A stretch of 64,000 bases of DNA, taken from positions 597,908-661,907 of the forward strand of contig NW_004454288.1 of assembly GCF_000283155.1 (NCBI RefSeq). The letters run 5' to 3'. The notes beneath the pieces were generated by a model, which ran no database searches, was not told where the DNA came from, and worked only from the letters and a program-made list of their open reading frames with translations. Shown piece after piece: positions 1-12,502 of this stretch. The stretch comes from Ceratotherium simum simum. Taxonomy: Eukaryota > Chordata > Mammalia > Perissodactyla > Rhinocerotidae. Numbering within the stretch: position 1 is the stretch's first letter; each line of letters opens with the position of its first letter. The position numbers and the translations under genes are program-made.

Positions 1-939
1 ACAACAGTGCGTGAAAACAGGGTTGACACACAATAAATATTTCATGAATGTTAAATGAAGAAAACAAGGGCACTTTATGGATTCTAAGTTTGGGATAATG
101 GATCACTACACAATTACTTTTCATTTATCTTTGTTTCCCAAGATGATCTCATGAGATCGTGAAACATGGCTGATATTGGCCATGATGATTAAAAGAAAAA
201 GTAAAAAGTGCTTTACTAATGACAGGGTTGTGGACAAATTAAACACTTTTCTTCCTTTGACTCAAACTGAGTCATCTCAGCAGTATTCTAAAACTGTGTC
301 CTATGACTTTATCAAATTTAACAGTCAATAAGCATACTGGAAAGGGACTTCACTATTGCCCAAGCCATTCAGAAGGTGCTTTCTCCATCCTTTTGAAGAG
401 CACATGAAATGGAGGCTACGTGGTTTTTTCATCAAAAGTCTCTTTACAACTCCCTTAAAGAGTTGAAGCAAGACATTTCAAACTTAATTAGCAGTCAGGT
501 TTTGCTCCATAAAGGGATCAGTTTTCACTGCACAGAGGTCTGAAGCATAGAGAAAGCTTTTAGAATCAGCTTCTTGCTTGGTTCTCAAAACTCCTATTCT
601 TTTTCATCAACACTCAAAGATGTAATAAACAATTTAAGAGCTTTCTCTAATATTTCTGAAAAGCCAACCAACTCACACATTGCAAAGTTGTCAAATCCTC
701 CCTGACTCACAAAATTATGTCTGTGACACAATTTTTTATTTATTTCTTTGTGCTCAACCAAATGAGAAAACTATAAAATCAGTTAAAAAATCTTCTTGAA
801 ATATTTTTAAAAGACGCATTGTTTTAGTTCATTCACTGAATATTGTTAAAGCATGGACAATGGTGTAAGCCTTCCTGTTTTGTCTTCCATGTAACTACAG
901 GGCTGTTTTCAAAGAAGGAGCAGTAGAGCCCAGTAAAGT

Positions 940-1090
940 TAGTAGTCAAATCCTGGCTCACGCATTCATCAGCTGTATAACCAATAAGCAAGTTACTTAC
1001 CTTTTCTTAGCCTCGATTTAACCTGTAAATGGTGGTAATACTATCTACCTTTCATACGGCTGCTGAAGGGATTAAATGCAGACTTCTATT
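940..1090 (+). repeat. MIR SINE fragment
   Basis: The MIR core is recognisable: 'tcctggctc', a gap, then 'aagcaagttacttacc', 'cctcgattta' and 'ggtggtaatactatctacct', ending 'gggattaaatg'. It is degenerate, as expected for an old mammalian SINE. Confidence 0.65.
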
Positions 1091-1130
1091 ATGCTAGTAC
1101 ATACCGATGAAGCCCTACTCTCACATTAGT

Positions 1131-1392
1131 TTTTTTTTGTTTTTTTTTTTTTGGTGAGGAAGATTGTCCTTGAGCTAACTAACATCTGTTGCCAATCCTC
1201 CTCTTTTTGCTTGAGGAAGATTGTCCTTGAGCTAACATCTGTGCCAATCTTCCTCTATTTTGTACATGGGACGCCGCCACAGCATGGCCTGACCAGCAGT
1301 GTGTAGGTTTGCACCCAGGATCCAAATCTGCAAACACCGGGCTGCCAAAGCAGAGTGCACGAACTTAACCACTATGTCATCAGGCCAGCCAC
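1131..1392 (-). mobile_element. ERE SINE, diverged, reverse orientation
   Basis: A T-rich head is followed by two complements of the ERE 3' phrase 'gttagctcagggc..atcttcctc'. Then come the complement of the 'catgctgtggcggc' region and of the tRNA-like head, ending 'ggccagcc'. Its divergence is higher than in the copies with long target duplications, so it is an older subfamily. Confidence 0.85.
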
Positions 1393-1524
1393 TGAGTGGC
1401 AGCAACATTAGTGGGTGTTATTTAACAGGAAACAGCAGTAGCCTTAGAAAGAAATAGCTCTTTAAGGCAAAATTCTATACGGAGCGCTAGAACCTAACTA
1501 GTTATGCTCAGTCTGAGCACTCAA

Positions 1525-1925
1525 TCTGACTCTTAACAATCAAGAAGACTCTAGAGTTACGTGGTCCTGTAAAATTAAAAATTCAGGGGCCGGCCCCATG
1601 GCTTAGCGGTTGAGTGCGTGCGCTCCGCTGCTGGCGGCCCGGGTTCGGATCCCAGGCGTGCACCGACGCACCACTTCTCCGGCCATGCTGAGGCCGCGTC
1701 CCACATACAGCAACTAAAAGGATGTGCAGCTATGACATACAACTATCTACTGGGGCTTTGGGGGGAAAAATAAATAAAGTTTAAAAAAAAAATAAAAAAT
1801 AAGTAAAAGTTTAAAAAAAAAAATTCAGTTCTTTAGTCTAATTAGCCACATTTCAGCTACTTGATAGCCACATGTGACTAAACTTGGCCTTATATAGACT
1901 CTGTAATACAAAAGGACAAAAAATG
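1525..1925. mobile_element. Old DNA-transposon relic split by an ERE
   Basis: The flanks of the ERE at 1587 join into a sequence with the phrases 'attcagttctttagt', 'tagccacatttcag' and 'gatagccacatgtgact'. These are typical of a common non-autonomous mammalian DNA element with near-palindromic ends. The family name is not assigned. Confidence 0.45.
1587..1818 (+). mobile_element. ERE SINE (ERE1-like), near full length
   Basis: This is a tRNA-derived SINE with head GGGGCCGGCCCCATGGCTTA, B-box GGTTCGGATCC, the body phrase 'ctatgacatacaactatctactgg' in shortened form, and an A-rich tail. The 10-base target duplication AAAAATTCAG (1577-1586 and 1819-1828) is perfect. Pol III promoter boxes are intact to the eye. 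Confidence 0.95.
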
Positions 1926-2029
1926 ATGTTGACAGTAAAAACTGCAAGAGAAACTGCAATTCTGGATTAGGTGGATTCTCCGGATTTTTAAATGCTGGCA
2001 ATCAATTAAAACACTAAAGGATAATAATA

Positions 2030-2322
2030 AAAACACTGTGTGGAGAGCAGAGGAAATTGGGGAGATGTGATAACTAAATGCATTGTGTATCTTGCAATGG
2101 ATCCGACAACAGAAAGAAGTTACTGGAAGAAATGGTGAAATCTAAATAAAGTCTGCAGTTCAAGTTAGTATCAATGTCAGTTTCTTAGTTCTGACAAATG
2201 TACCACAGAAATTTAAGATGTTAATGAGGGGGAAACTGGGTGAGGGGTATACAGGAAACTCTCTGTACCATCTTTTCAACTCTTCTGTAAATAATAAATT
2301 ATTCCAAAATAAAAAGTTTAGC
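2030..2322 (+). mobile_element. LINE-1 (L1M-type) 3' end
   Basis: This matches the remembered 3'UTR of old L1M elements: 'aataaagtctgcagtt', 'aaactgggtgaggggtat', 'aactctctgtaccatctt' and a terminal 'ccaaaataaaaagttt'. It is 5' truncated and lies antisense to TNRC6A. Confidence 0.7.
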
Positions 2323-3099
2323 AAAAAACAACAACTGTGTAGGCCAAACCCGTCCCACAAGCTTCCAGTTTATAATCTCTAATCATTGTGAATGCAAACC
2401 ATAAATACCACATAGATATTATACACAGCATGAAAATAAACAATACATTTTCATGAATCAGAATAAGTGTGACCAATTATGAAGGGAGCTGCCATTAAAA
2501 GAAGGATGAAGTGAGTGAAACAGCTGGCAAAACAACATCATGCCTTTTGAAAAGACTCATATACTCAGCCTAACATTCTCAGAATTGTGGAAAATCTAAA
2601 AAGAAGATTCAAATATGTTCATATTTCATGTACGGATGTAAAAGGATGATTTACATTTTGAAAGGATATAAACAGCAGGTACCCAAAGATGACAGTGGAG
2701 AAAAAAATATCCATGAGCCAGTCAAAAATCTAAGATAGAATATAACCAAGTGCCCCAAATTTAAGATACCTCATAACACCCTAAGCAATTGGAAAGGGAG
2801 GGATCAACGGCAGTTAGAGCAATCCATTAGAAGATGAGTTCTGAGACGTTCGGAAATGCTGAAAGGCATTTGTTGTATGAGAAACTGGATCAAAGAGAAA
2901 GAAAACAGAAACAAGAATGAATGTGAAAGAGATAAGAATGCTCTGAAAAGGAGTGACAGGAAGCAGGCTGGTTAGATCATGGGAGGTCAGATTAAAGAGG
3001 GCCTTGAAAGCCGACCAGAGGAGTTGGATCCTGAAGCAGAGCAACAAGAGACAACTTAACATTCCCATATAGGGGAGTGGTGTGAGGAAAGTACAGTTT

Positions 3100-4140
3100 A
3101 GGAAAATTTATTTGGCAATCTTCTTCCCTACATCCTTCCACATCCCTGTAACTTTCTTAGACATCCAGGTTCAAAGCCACAATATCATCTTTAATTCTTC
3201 TTCTGATCTCACCAGTTGCCAACCCTGTCAATTATACCTCACTCATCTGTCATCCATCTCCTATCTCTACTGCTAAGACCTCAGTTCAAATCCTCATTAC
3301 CCCTCTCTATTTCTTCTCTTCCCTCTCGGGTACTGCTTCTATTGGTGCCACTAGACACTACTGACAAACAAATGTTCCTAAAGCATAGCTATGACAATGA
3401 CCTCTAAATACAAAAACATTTGCTGGCTTTCCACTCTAACCAACACGAAGCCCTCTGCTTCCCCCTACCTTCAGGCCTATATTGTCACATCCCCCCAACA
3501 CCCCTAAACTCCATTCTCTGAACAGTCCCTCTTCTTGTCCACCTGCCTCCTCTGCCCAGAGTGCCTTTCTTCTCTTAGCTCCATCTTTCAGCCAACACTT
3601 TCCATGTACAGCGATTGACAGCTTTTAAAAAAGAACGAAAAACCAAACCATTCACTCCTCTGCTTAAACTCTTCAGTGGCTAATGGCCTATAAAAGTCCA
3701 AGCTTCTTGGTACATATAGCATATGAGGTCCTCTTTGACCTGACCCCTACCTATTTCTTCAGAAAAACCCTTCAGCCCTGCCCACTTATCCCTGGGTATT
3801 TAGTGCTCTAGGAATACCACCACTGCATATAACATCGCATCATTTCTTGTTTCTGCGCTTTCAATCACGCTGATCCCTCTGCCATTTCATTCTTTCTCTG
3901 ACTGGCTGTTTCATCTTTTAAGATTCATGATCTCAAGGAAGTCTTCTTTAAGACTTCCTTGTTAAGCTAATTATTGCTCCAGGACAACTTAGGCATTCTC
4001 ACTTGAACCACTCACATTACACTGTCCTGTGTTTGGGTGTGTCCTTCCATTGCTACTCTTTCTCCACTAAAATACAAGCTACAACTGTTCATGCTCACTC
4101 TTACACAACTGCACCTAATATATGTTACCTTAACCAATGC
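3100..4140 (+). mobile_element. LINE-2 fragment
   Basis: The sequence follows the L2 3' consensus order: 'cctctgcttaaactcttcagtggc', 'aagtccaagcttctt', 'gacctgacccctacc', 'ctctgccatttc' (each compared piecewise), and the protein-poor pyrimidine-rich flank. It is highly diverged with many stops. Confidence 0.65.
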
Positions 4141-4886
4141 TGACCTTAAATAAAAATAGGCAGTATTGACTGCATATATCAACCAAATTGCAGAGATCAG
4201 ACTTCTGATACCGCTAAAAGTAAAAATTCAGAATCATTAGGCCTAACAAGTTCAGCATCTGAGAGCCCTACACCTTTCATTACCAGGTAGTCAACACCCA
4301 GACAGGTGAAGAATTCCTGAGTTGGAATCTGAGAGGAATTAGGTTTCTACTTCCTTAACACCCTGAAATCTTTTGCTTGGTATGTACTGGGAGCTGTTCA
4401 ACCCGGCAAAATGACCATAAGGTCAGCAGTCTACTATTCTCAGCGATAATATAGAGTGGATGTCACTGTCTGCCTATACGAAGGAGTGGGGGACAACAAC
4501 ATACAGAGAATAAAGAATAAAGCAAGGGACAGGGTAAGAGTCCTAGAGGGAGCCCCAGACAAGAAGACTTTTAGATAGAAGACTGAAGGAAAGGTACATG
4601 TGTTCAAAGACTCAAATTAAGGGAGTATGTTAGGAAGCGTCATTCATCCTAAGAGACAGTTTTAACGTAGGTCTTGAGACAGTATATTTCAAAAGTGGTA
4701 ATATACACCACAATAAACCATAAACCCCAAAGGATGACTCCAAGGTGGTGTCACTGAAGAAGTCTGTCCCCACCCCTCTGTTCCTTTCATGCTCTTCTCT
4801 CTCCCATCCTGGAGGAGAATAAAAATGCATTTCAACAACCTTGCTTTAATGGAAAAAAGAATGAAAAATAGCGTTAAATAACGTAC

Positions 4887-4908
4887 CTTTGATTTTTTGT
4901 TCAGTGGC
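4887..4908 (-). CDS. TNRC6A: TNRC6A exon 4 (22-base exon), residues 48-54
   Basis: This very short exon reads GCC ACT GAA CAA AAA ATC AAA G (ATEQKIK plus the first base of the next codon). The acceptor is strong: a long T-rich tract ending TTTTATTTTAG, with AG at 4910-4909. The donor is GTACGT (GT at 4886-4885). It continues exon 3 in phase 0 and leaves phase 1, as expected for the following V of TNRC6A. An ORF finder or gene predictor would readily miss it. Skipping it would remove 22 bases and shift the frame, so it should be constitutive in coding transcripts. Confidence 0.93.
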
Positions 4909-6784
4909 CTAAAATAAAAACAAACAAACAAAAAACAATGTAAATATGAAACTGAAAGAAATGGATTGTTATGATAAAATGCTCACATATCACTACTATA
5001 CAAGACATATACACTTTTATTAAATAAGGAATTTGTCATTTAGATGAACTGTATAGGAAAAGATATGCAAAGAAAGCATGCTTTTCCCAGAGATGTGCCC
5101 CATTGTCCCTGATAAAAAAATTTTGAAATGTTTCTTCAGACACAAAGCAGAGAAGACATCACTGTATGACAGTATATAATTTAAAAATGGGACTGCGCTT
5201 TTCTCACCATTTAGTTTTAAAATGATTTTTATATAATTGTCACCTTTACAAAACTCATTAGAGCCATGAAATGTATGTGCTTAAATGGCTTCAAAAAGTC
5301 TTGTTTCAAATGATAAAACACAAAGTAAGTTTTCTGGAAGAAAAGCTGCATATAACCGCTGTGGCCAAATTAGTAATAAATTTATCTCCTGAAGGTTAGG
5401 CTGCTACTACAGTTAAACATACTTAACTTTTAAGTATTTTCAAGTGGAAAAATTTTCAAACGTATTTGTTGTCTCTGACACATTTGACAATTCATTAAAA
5501 TTCCAGAAGCTAAACTGACAGGAGCCCTGCTTTCCCATGCCTGCCCCTACTTCCACTGTCTCTGACAAAACAGGGAGAGGGGCTTGAGGACAGCAGGGCT
5601 ACAAGGTGCCTGTTCAAATTTCAAGGGCCTCAAAAAGAAAGAACTCATTATAGACAGAGGCCACAAGCAAAAATCAACTTTTTGATTAAGACCAATTGTA
5701 TGGGAGGCCTAAAAATAAAAGATACAAGGATAGGCAGGGAGGTGTGTAAAGACGGAATAATTAGAAACTGAATAACCAGGAATTGTTTCTAAATGAAGAT
5801 AAAGCTTTTCTTAACTGCCATGGGGCATGATAATTCATTTTGTTTAGTCATATTAAATTATTGTTACCAAGACTACTATTTTTTGAATTATATCATTATA
5901 GAACTATATGGTAAAGAACTATATGGCAATTACTCTAATATTGAAGCCACAGCAAACATTCATCTTTCCCCAGAGAGCCAGAAAGTCAGTCTAGGCACTG
6001 AAGTGCTTCACCAAGTTTTAGAGCACTAGTGATAATGTTAAATAATGGAGGCTCATCTTCTACCTTATATGGATCAAAAATTTAAAAAAAAATTGATGGA
6101 AGGACAACAACAAAAGACCAGTCAACTAGCTTGAACACTTATTTCTGGAGAAACTGTTTTTAAAATCTGATAGTAAAAAAACCAGTCTTATCAGAGAGAA
6201 CTTGGTATATGAACACTTTGAAGTATTAGAAGTATCATGTCAAATAATAAGATACATAATTTTCTGAAGTCAAAAACATCAGCACAAAAATTATTTTGCA
6301 TGCTGAAAATCTTTTTTTTTTTCTTCTCACTCTCCCGGTCTCTTCCACAGTTTACTTCCAAAGGAAACTAAATTACTGTACATGGAAACCATAACAACAT
6401 TACTAAATCCCAAGATATACAGTGTTGCTCTTTTAGGCCTTACCACATAAAGAATATCTATTCTGCAAGTCCTTTGGAAAAACAACTCCATGTTGCTTGT
6501 GAACAATGGTCAACCTCATTCAGTATTCTGTCATCTACACAGAATTGGTAGAAAGGAGACACGTGAAGGTGCCTGCCAATCAGAACATTGACTAATACAG
6601 TGAAGGAACGTAAGCAACAGAACCCAAGAGCTCCTAACTGATTAGGAGGAAATGAAACCAATAAGAGTTCCATTTCTTTAAAACAGGTTTTTGTGGTTGG
6701 TCCAGGGACCCAGTATATTACTCAAACTATTAAAAAAGAGAATTTTCCAAGTGGGGTCAGTGATTTTAAGAGTATCTGTCTGCA

Positions 6785-7000
6785 CTGTTCAAAATGGTTA
6801 CCACTATCCACATGTGGCTACTGACCACTGAAATAATCTGAATTGATATGTATAAAATACATATCAGATTATTTAGTATTTAAAAAAGTAAAATATATCA
6901 ATATTGTATACTGATTACATGTTAAAATAGTAATATTTTGGATCTATTGGGTTATATAAAATATATTAAAATTAACTGTTTTTTTCTTTTTTACTTTTAA
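6785..7000. mobile_element. Old DNA-transposon relic
   Basis: It contains 'ggttaccactatccacatgtggctact', the same palindromic-end phrase family as at 1525-1925, followed by AT-rich interior. The family name is not assigned. Confidence 0.4.
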
Positions 7001-7434
7001 ATGACCTTGTCATTTAAACCCTCTGGGTCTCAGTTTCCTAATTCCTCAAAGAGAGAGAGAAAAAAAAAAAACTGTACTGCTTACTTTTCAGAGCTATTAT
7101 GAGGCTCAAGTAAGATATAAAAAGATCTTTTCTGGGAAAACTTTATAAACTATTCAAATGTGAGGTATCATTGTAGATCCTCTTGCACAACAGAATTAAA
7201 GGATTCTGGCAAATCTAGAAGCCAAATGATTCCCATTTTCAATATTTTTTTTTCTTTAAAACAAACTGTGATTTTTTTTAAAACAAACTGAGCTGTGATT
7301 CCATAAACAATTATCACCATTGCTTCAATTCGTTAATGAAGGCATCAGACAAGCGGCAGACTCATAGCATGCTAGGTCCTTTGCCTCTGTCAGGCTCTGC
7401 ACTACTTGTCCCAACAACTCAATCCCTAGGCATA

Positions 7435-7640
7435 CTTCAGTGGTTAAGAGCTCAGACTGCCTGCCTTTGAATCCTGGCTCCACCACTTACACTGTGTGAC
7501 CTCGGTCAAAATTAGTTAACTTCTCTAAAGCCTGGTTTCCTAATCTATAGGAAGGAACAAAAACACCTACCTCAGAGTTGTTGTGAGGTTAAAAAGATTT
7601 AACTCATATAAAGAGCTTGGGGGGAGGGGGAAGAGCTCAG
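7435..7640 (+). repeat. MIR SINE
   Basis: This is a good MIR match from 'agtggttaagagctcagact' through 'gaatcctggctccaccactt', 'tgtgtgacctcggtc' and 'cctcagagttgttgtgagg' to 'agagcttgg'. It is the clearest MIR in intron 3. Confidence 0.8.
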
Positions 7641-10600
7641 GACAGGACCTAGCATAGAGACAGCATGCAACAGATATTTCCTGCTGCTGCTGCTATGATC
7701 AGCTCCACCTGCCCACGCTTTGGCTCAGTCCTTTCTCTCACACTGGGAAATGACGGACTCAAACTCACTCCCAGTTCCCAAGTCTTGCTTTTTTCTCTCT
7801 TTATAATCATCTACAATGTCTTAACAGTTCCAGGTATTAGAAACTAACATTAGGAATAAGGAATTAATTGTTTAATTCACCTATTTTAAATGAGATAATT
7901 AGTGGTCAGAGAGCTTTTTTATGACTTCTTAGCAAGCAGCACCCACTCCAGAACTCAGGTCTGCTTAATAAAATGAGTTTTTAAAAAAAGAAAACAGAAT
8001 AGTAAGCTGAAATGAGGGGCAGGACTGTAAGGGAACACCTAACTGCCCTAGATGAGTGCAATGCTTTAGGCCTGGGTATATTACCACCTAGGCTACGGAG
8101 AAAATTTTCTACTTTGACTGCTGAATATGATCCCAGTCTCAGAACAAAATGGTCTTTGGGAGACATGATGAGTAAATACGAAAACTTCGAAAAAGAAAAA
8201 TGAAGTTGGAAGTTTTCTATAACCTAAGTCTCATTTAAACTCAAATTGAGTACATTTAAATCCACAAAGCCTATAAAAATTCCTTCAGCTTTTTTTTCAA
8301 TTGCATAACACTGGTACCTTCAGCTCTTAACACAGTTACAAAAATACCCATGAACATTGACTTTAAAACATTCTCAACACCATAAGATCCCAATTTGTAT
8401 TATTGCTTCCCTCCAGCCCTCAACTATTATATGCTTTCTAGGAACTACAATTACATGCTTAAAGTAAAGGTTATACTAAATTATCCCTCTGTAATTACCC
8501 TATTTCTCAACCTCCTTTCTCCTCCTCATTACATTTCTCTAAGATGCCTTCTAGCAATTTCTTCTAAAAACAGAATCTCGAGATAAATCCATGGTAACAA
8601 CCTATTGCTACAATTGTTGCCCTTTTTTTAAGCACAGGAACTACATTCCTGTGCTATATCAAATTATTTTCTAAGCCTTAGAATCAGAAGATAAGTAAAC
8701 AGCCATGATACTTAGATGTGAAATAGAAGGCTTTTCAAAAAAAAAACAAAAATTAAAAACAAAGCCATCCAGTCATTGAGCTCTATTATTAATCAGAGAT
8801 GTATTAGGGCTGAAATATATGAAAAAATCATGTTAATTTTTGTGTAAAATTTCTTTAAAGAGGAATTTAAATATATAAATTTATATTTAAATAACAGACA
8901 AAGTAAGAAAAACTATCATAATAAAAATATTGTAGTGGGAGCCTTGTTGGTGTCCAATTTTTTATACAAGGAGTTGTGTTCTCTAGTTTTTCATTTAAAA
9001 TAGAAAATAACCTGTGGTCTGAATTTAAATTTCTTTAAAATACTACAATGGCTATTAGGCACTGTTAAATCTATGTTCTGTATCCATGGCATAAAGACCT
9101 ATTAAATGCCTTATAGAAATTACCATAATATATTATTTTCAGCTTTAAAGTTCACCTTTAGATTGTGAAAAATAAAGGAAAAGTATAAGATAATGTTCTG
9201 TATCAAAAGGATAAAGCCACGGCACCAAGTTTTGGAAAAGCACTAGCTGGGGGAATTAGAAGACTTCAATTCTATTCCTAGTTCTGTCACCCTGATAAAA
9301 CCATGGTTAGCCACTTATTTTAATGTTTGAGTTCCTTATATTTAAAATGAATGGATTGGAACAAACAGTATCTGAAGTCTTTTTCAGAAATAACTATATA
9401 TAGATTTTTTAAAGTGTACATTGATTACATAAAACAGGCAGATTGTTTTTACTGTAGTGAGTTTATGTTCCAACATTTATATAAACAGCCCTGCCTACCT
9501 GGCTTATGTAGATGCCTGTCACCTACCTGGATACACCTGCTGGCTCCTACTACAGACAAAAGACAAGCTCGAGGAAACTTGTCTTAAAACTCCTGTGACT
9601 CACCATCTTTCATTTGGGCTACACGCGTGCCAACTTGGGAGTTTTGTTTTGTTTTTTAATAGCTGTTTGGTAAAAGCCTACAGAAATATCAGCTGTCCTA
9701 TTTCACCAATAGAGTATTCAAATTCAGCTGTAAACTGGTTATCTGGAATCTGAAGAGCAGTCTTATTTACAATGGAAGGCTAGCCTACTGAAGATATTAG
9801 CAGTATTAGACTTTCCGTTATATTGTGTTCAGTGGCTAGATATTACCGTATCTATGGGATAGACAAGAACACTCTATCAATCCTGAATATCTAGCACAAG
9901 GAGAAACAAATCCCTACATCTCTAAGCCTCTGATGATGGTTCTAGTAGGACATGGTCAGGGTGAGAGACTGCAACCACGGGGTGAGACAGGGATAGAGTA
10001 GGAAAGAACATGAAAAGCCGTCACTTCAGATTTGGTGAGAAGCCAAATGGCACAAAAATCATCATTCATGTGTTAAAGACACTGACTTGGTGATCTAGAG
10101 ATTTGGTTATGAAAAAATATAAAGATGAACTTTAACAATTAGAGCCATTATTTGTGTATGTTACAACTTAAAAATTATACTCACATTATATATTTTAAAA
10201 ATACAATATTTAAAGAAATCATTCCAGTGACCCCTCCCTTTCTTAGAATGTCCTCAGTAAATAGGGTCAATTCCAAATAAACATGCTTCAGCACATAATT
10301 CCTTAGGGCTCTTCTCTAGCCATTCCACATACATCCTGACTTACCAGCTAAATCTTGAGTTTCTTAGAAGCAGGGATCAACAGGGCCTAATCCAACACTT
10401 AGATGCTTGCCAAACTACTGATTCTATGTAAAGTATTACTAAGCATCTTCCTCAGTAAATCTCTTAAGTTTCTTAGAAGCTCTTTTCATTAAGTAAATGG
10501 CCTTCACACCATGCAAAAAACATCTGATAAGCCTTCCCTCAACCTTAGACTTAACAGAGGACACAACTTTTTCATAACAAATCCTCAGCAAAGACTGATC

Positions 10601-10669
10601 AGATTGTAAAGACCATCCTATATCAATAGGCCTCTAACAGAGGCCTAAGGCATCGTCAATGCTAAAACT

Positions 10670-11500
10670 AGAAACCTATTCCAAACCCTAACTATGACAA
10701 CTACCAATGCATCTCTTCCCAGTCACTCTTGAGAGCAACCAAAAGGCCTATGACTAGGGTCATCCATCATCTCATCACTCTTAATCCTCCAGTGCTCTGT
10801 ACTCCGCCCCTCCACGGTACTTACTGATCATACCCTAAGCTCAGCACGTCCAGACCCGAACTGTATCTCTTTTCCCCTTTCTTTGTATTCTCTAACTTGG
10901 TTAACTGTTCCCAAGATATAGTTAGTCACTCAATCTAGAACCTAAGAGTCAATCTAGGTTATTCTTCCTTCATATCCTTTCAACAAATTCTGTGGATTCT
11001 TTGAATAGTGCCTTCACCAGTATCGCAGTCTCTAGTGTTTCTAGCCCTTTCAATCCAATTCCACAATTTGCCAAGGCCAACATTCTAAAACACAAACGTT
11101 TAAGTCACTCTTCTAAAACATCTTCCATGTCTTCCCCAACACCCAATGGCCAAAACCTGGAGAAGAGCTGACAGCTACCACCAAACTCTCCAATCTCATC
11201 CCCTAACATTTCTATCCTTGGCTCCCTGGCCCCTCCCCTGCCCCGATGAAAACCCTATTTGAACACGAACAGGCTACAGACACTTCTGAATTTACTCTGC
11301 TTGGAATCCTTTTCTATTCTGCTGCTTATTCACTTAGCTAATTTCTATTCTAAGAAAATTTCCCTGTCCCTCTGCCCCATTTCAAGCTGAGTTATGCACT
11401 TCTCTGTGTGCCTGAGCAGTTCCCTTCCTACCATAATTCTGTATCCTGAGTTCTTCTCTATTAAATAATGTAAAGATAAGTATGCTGCTGTAGTCTATAT
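10670..11500 (+). mobile_element. LINE-2 fragment
   Basis: The region is C/T-rich with L2 phrases such as 'ccatctcatcactcttaatcc', 'ccaatggccaaaacctgg', 'ctccctggcccctcccctgcc', and a 3' end 'agcacagtgcctggcac'. It is old and broken. Confidence 0.55.
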
Positions 11501-11989
11501 CCAGTTCCTAGCACAGTGCCTGGCACAAAAAAGGTATATATTAAAAATTAGCCGTAAGTTTTCATTAGAATACAGAAACGAGAAATAGAACAGCAATTTC
11601 ACTGGGTCTTTTAGAACATTTTTAAGGTCCTTGAAACCTTGATATAGTAAGAGATGAATGCCACCAGCCTTCACTAATTTGTAAAAATCTTTACATAATC
11701 TTTTATTTTTCCACAATTTATACTGCTTTAGTTACAGTTTCTAACGATGTACTGGCTAGAGATATTTTGCAGCAAATTATGTCTTAGGCTTATTTTAAAA
11801 CATCCTAAGGTAAACTGCGAATTTTTAAAATCAGCCCAGGTACTGAATAAAAAGTGAAAAGAAAATCGACACTTTATTTCTTATTATGTGTATTACTATT
11901 TCCTTTATTACTGTATTCCTGTATTACTTTATTTCCTATTACATGTATTTTACGTGTATATATTACATTATCTCATTTAATTCAATTCT

Positions 11990-12110
11990 CACTTTCAAAA
12001 CATAAGGAAACTAAGGCCCAGAGAAGCTAAATAAAATTTAAGGCCACACCATTCTGTATGCTATATGGGAGAGCCAGATTTCAAATCCTCTCTATGGAGC
12101 TACAAATTCC
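11990..12110 (-). repeat. MIR SINE fragment, reverse orientation
   Basis: 'aaggaaactaaggcccagag' followed by 'aggccacaccattctg' and 'gagccagatttcaaatcc' is the complement of the MIR core. It lies about 300 bases downstream of exon 3 in gene orientation. Confidence 0.65.
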
Positions 12111-12414
12111 ATGCTCTTCTCACTTATAAAATGATGTATCATGAAAACCTAGCAACAGCTAATTGAAAAATATTAAGACCTATATAAAGCACTTACCTTT
12201 GAAAAAACTACTGGGCAAGATTAAATAACTATGCATTAAATTGTACACACTTGGCAAGTTACTATATATGCATATTTAAAGACATTAAATATTAAAATGA
12301 ATCTCCACTGAAGTTAAAACATTAAATCAAATGCTTTAAAAAATCCAATAAGAGTAATTTTCTTTGTAAATCTACATTTAAATTGTTTAATATAAATAGT
12401 TATACATATACTAC

Positions 12415-12502
12415 CTTCTTTTGAGCAGCTTCCTTCTTTTTCTTGTCGTCTTTTTTCTTTTTCTTTTCTTCCATCAACTGTTCTTCTTCTTGCACTAAAT
12501 CC
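12415..12502 (-). CDS. TNRC6A: TNRC6A exon 3, residues 18-47 (charged, lysine-rich)
   Basis: This 88-base exon has its acceptor AG at 12504-12503 (TTCAG|G) and donor GTAGTA (GT at 12414-12413). The first base completes Arg18. Then come 29 codons, [12 protein letters not shown] followed by [17 protein letters not shown], ending in phase 0. The acidic cluster followed by nine lysines around DD resembles a charged helix or a basic nuclear-signal-like patch; that function is inference. The acceptor is weak: purines lie next to it and the T-rich tract sits about 35-55 bases upstream. The next in-frame methionine after Met1 is Met28, in this exon. Confidence 0.96.

Larger units (their letters stand above)
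1..4886 (-). other. TNRC6A: TNRC6A intron 4, window part
   Basis: This begins at the exon 4 donor and runs off the left edge. It contains a MIR, two ERE copies, an L1 3' end and a long L2 copy, listed separately. The stretches 1-930, 2330-3090 and 4150-4880 show no exon. Part of 2700-3060 resembles an old interspersed repeat of unknown family. Confidence 0.8.
4909..12414 (-). other. TNRC6A: TNRC6A intron 3 (about 7.5 kb)
   Basis: The intron lies between the exon 3 donor and the exon 4 acceptor. It holds a few old repeats (DNA-transposon relic near 6785, MIR near 7435, L2 near 10670, MIR near 11990) and no ERE copy that I can see. About 4940-6780, 8000-9240 and 9360-10660 are AT-rich with nothing recognised. 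Short ORFs there lack splice borders and similarity that I know. Confidence 0.85.

Noticed and set aside
1600..1660. tRNA gene calls at ERE heads
   Set aside because: A- and B-box sequences are present, but the cloverleaf is not intact and the sequence continues into a SINE body with an A tail and target duplications.
8012..8203. 63-codon ORF in intron 3 (contains LRTKWSLGDMMSKYENFEKEK-like end)
   Set aside because: It looks protein-like by composition but has no splice borders in frame, and I know no matching protein. It is probably chance in AT-rich sequence.
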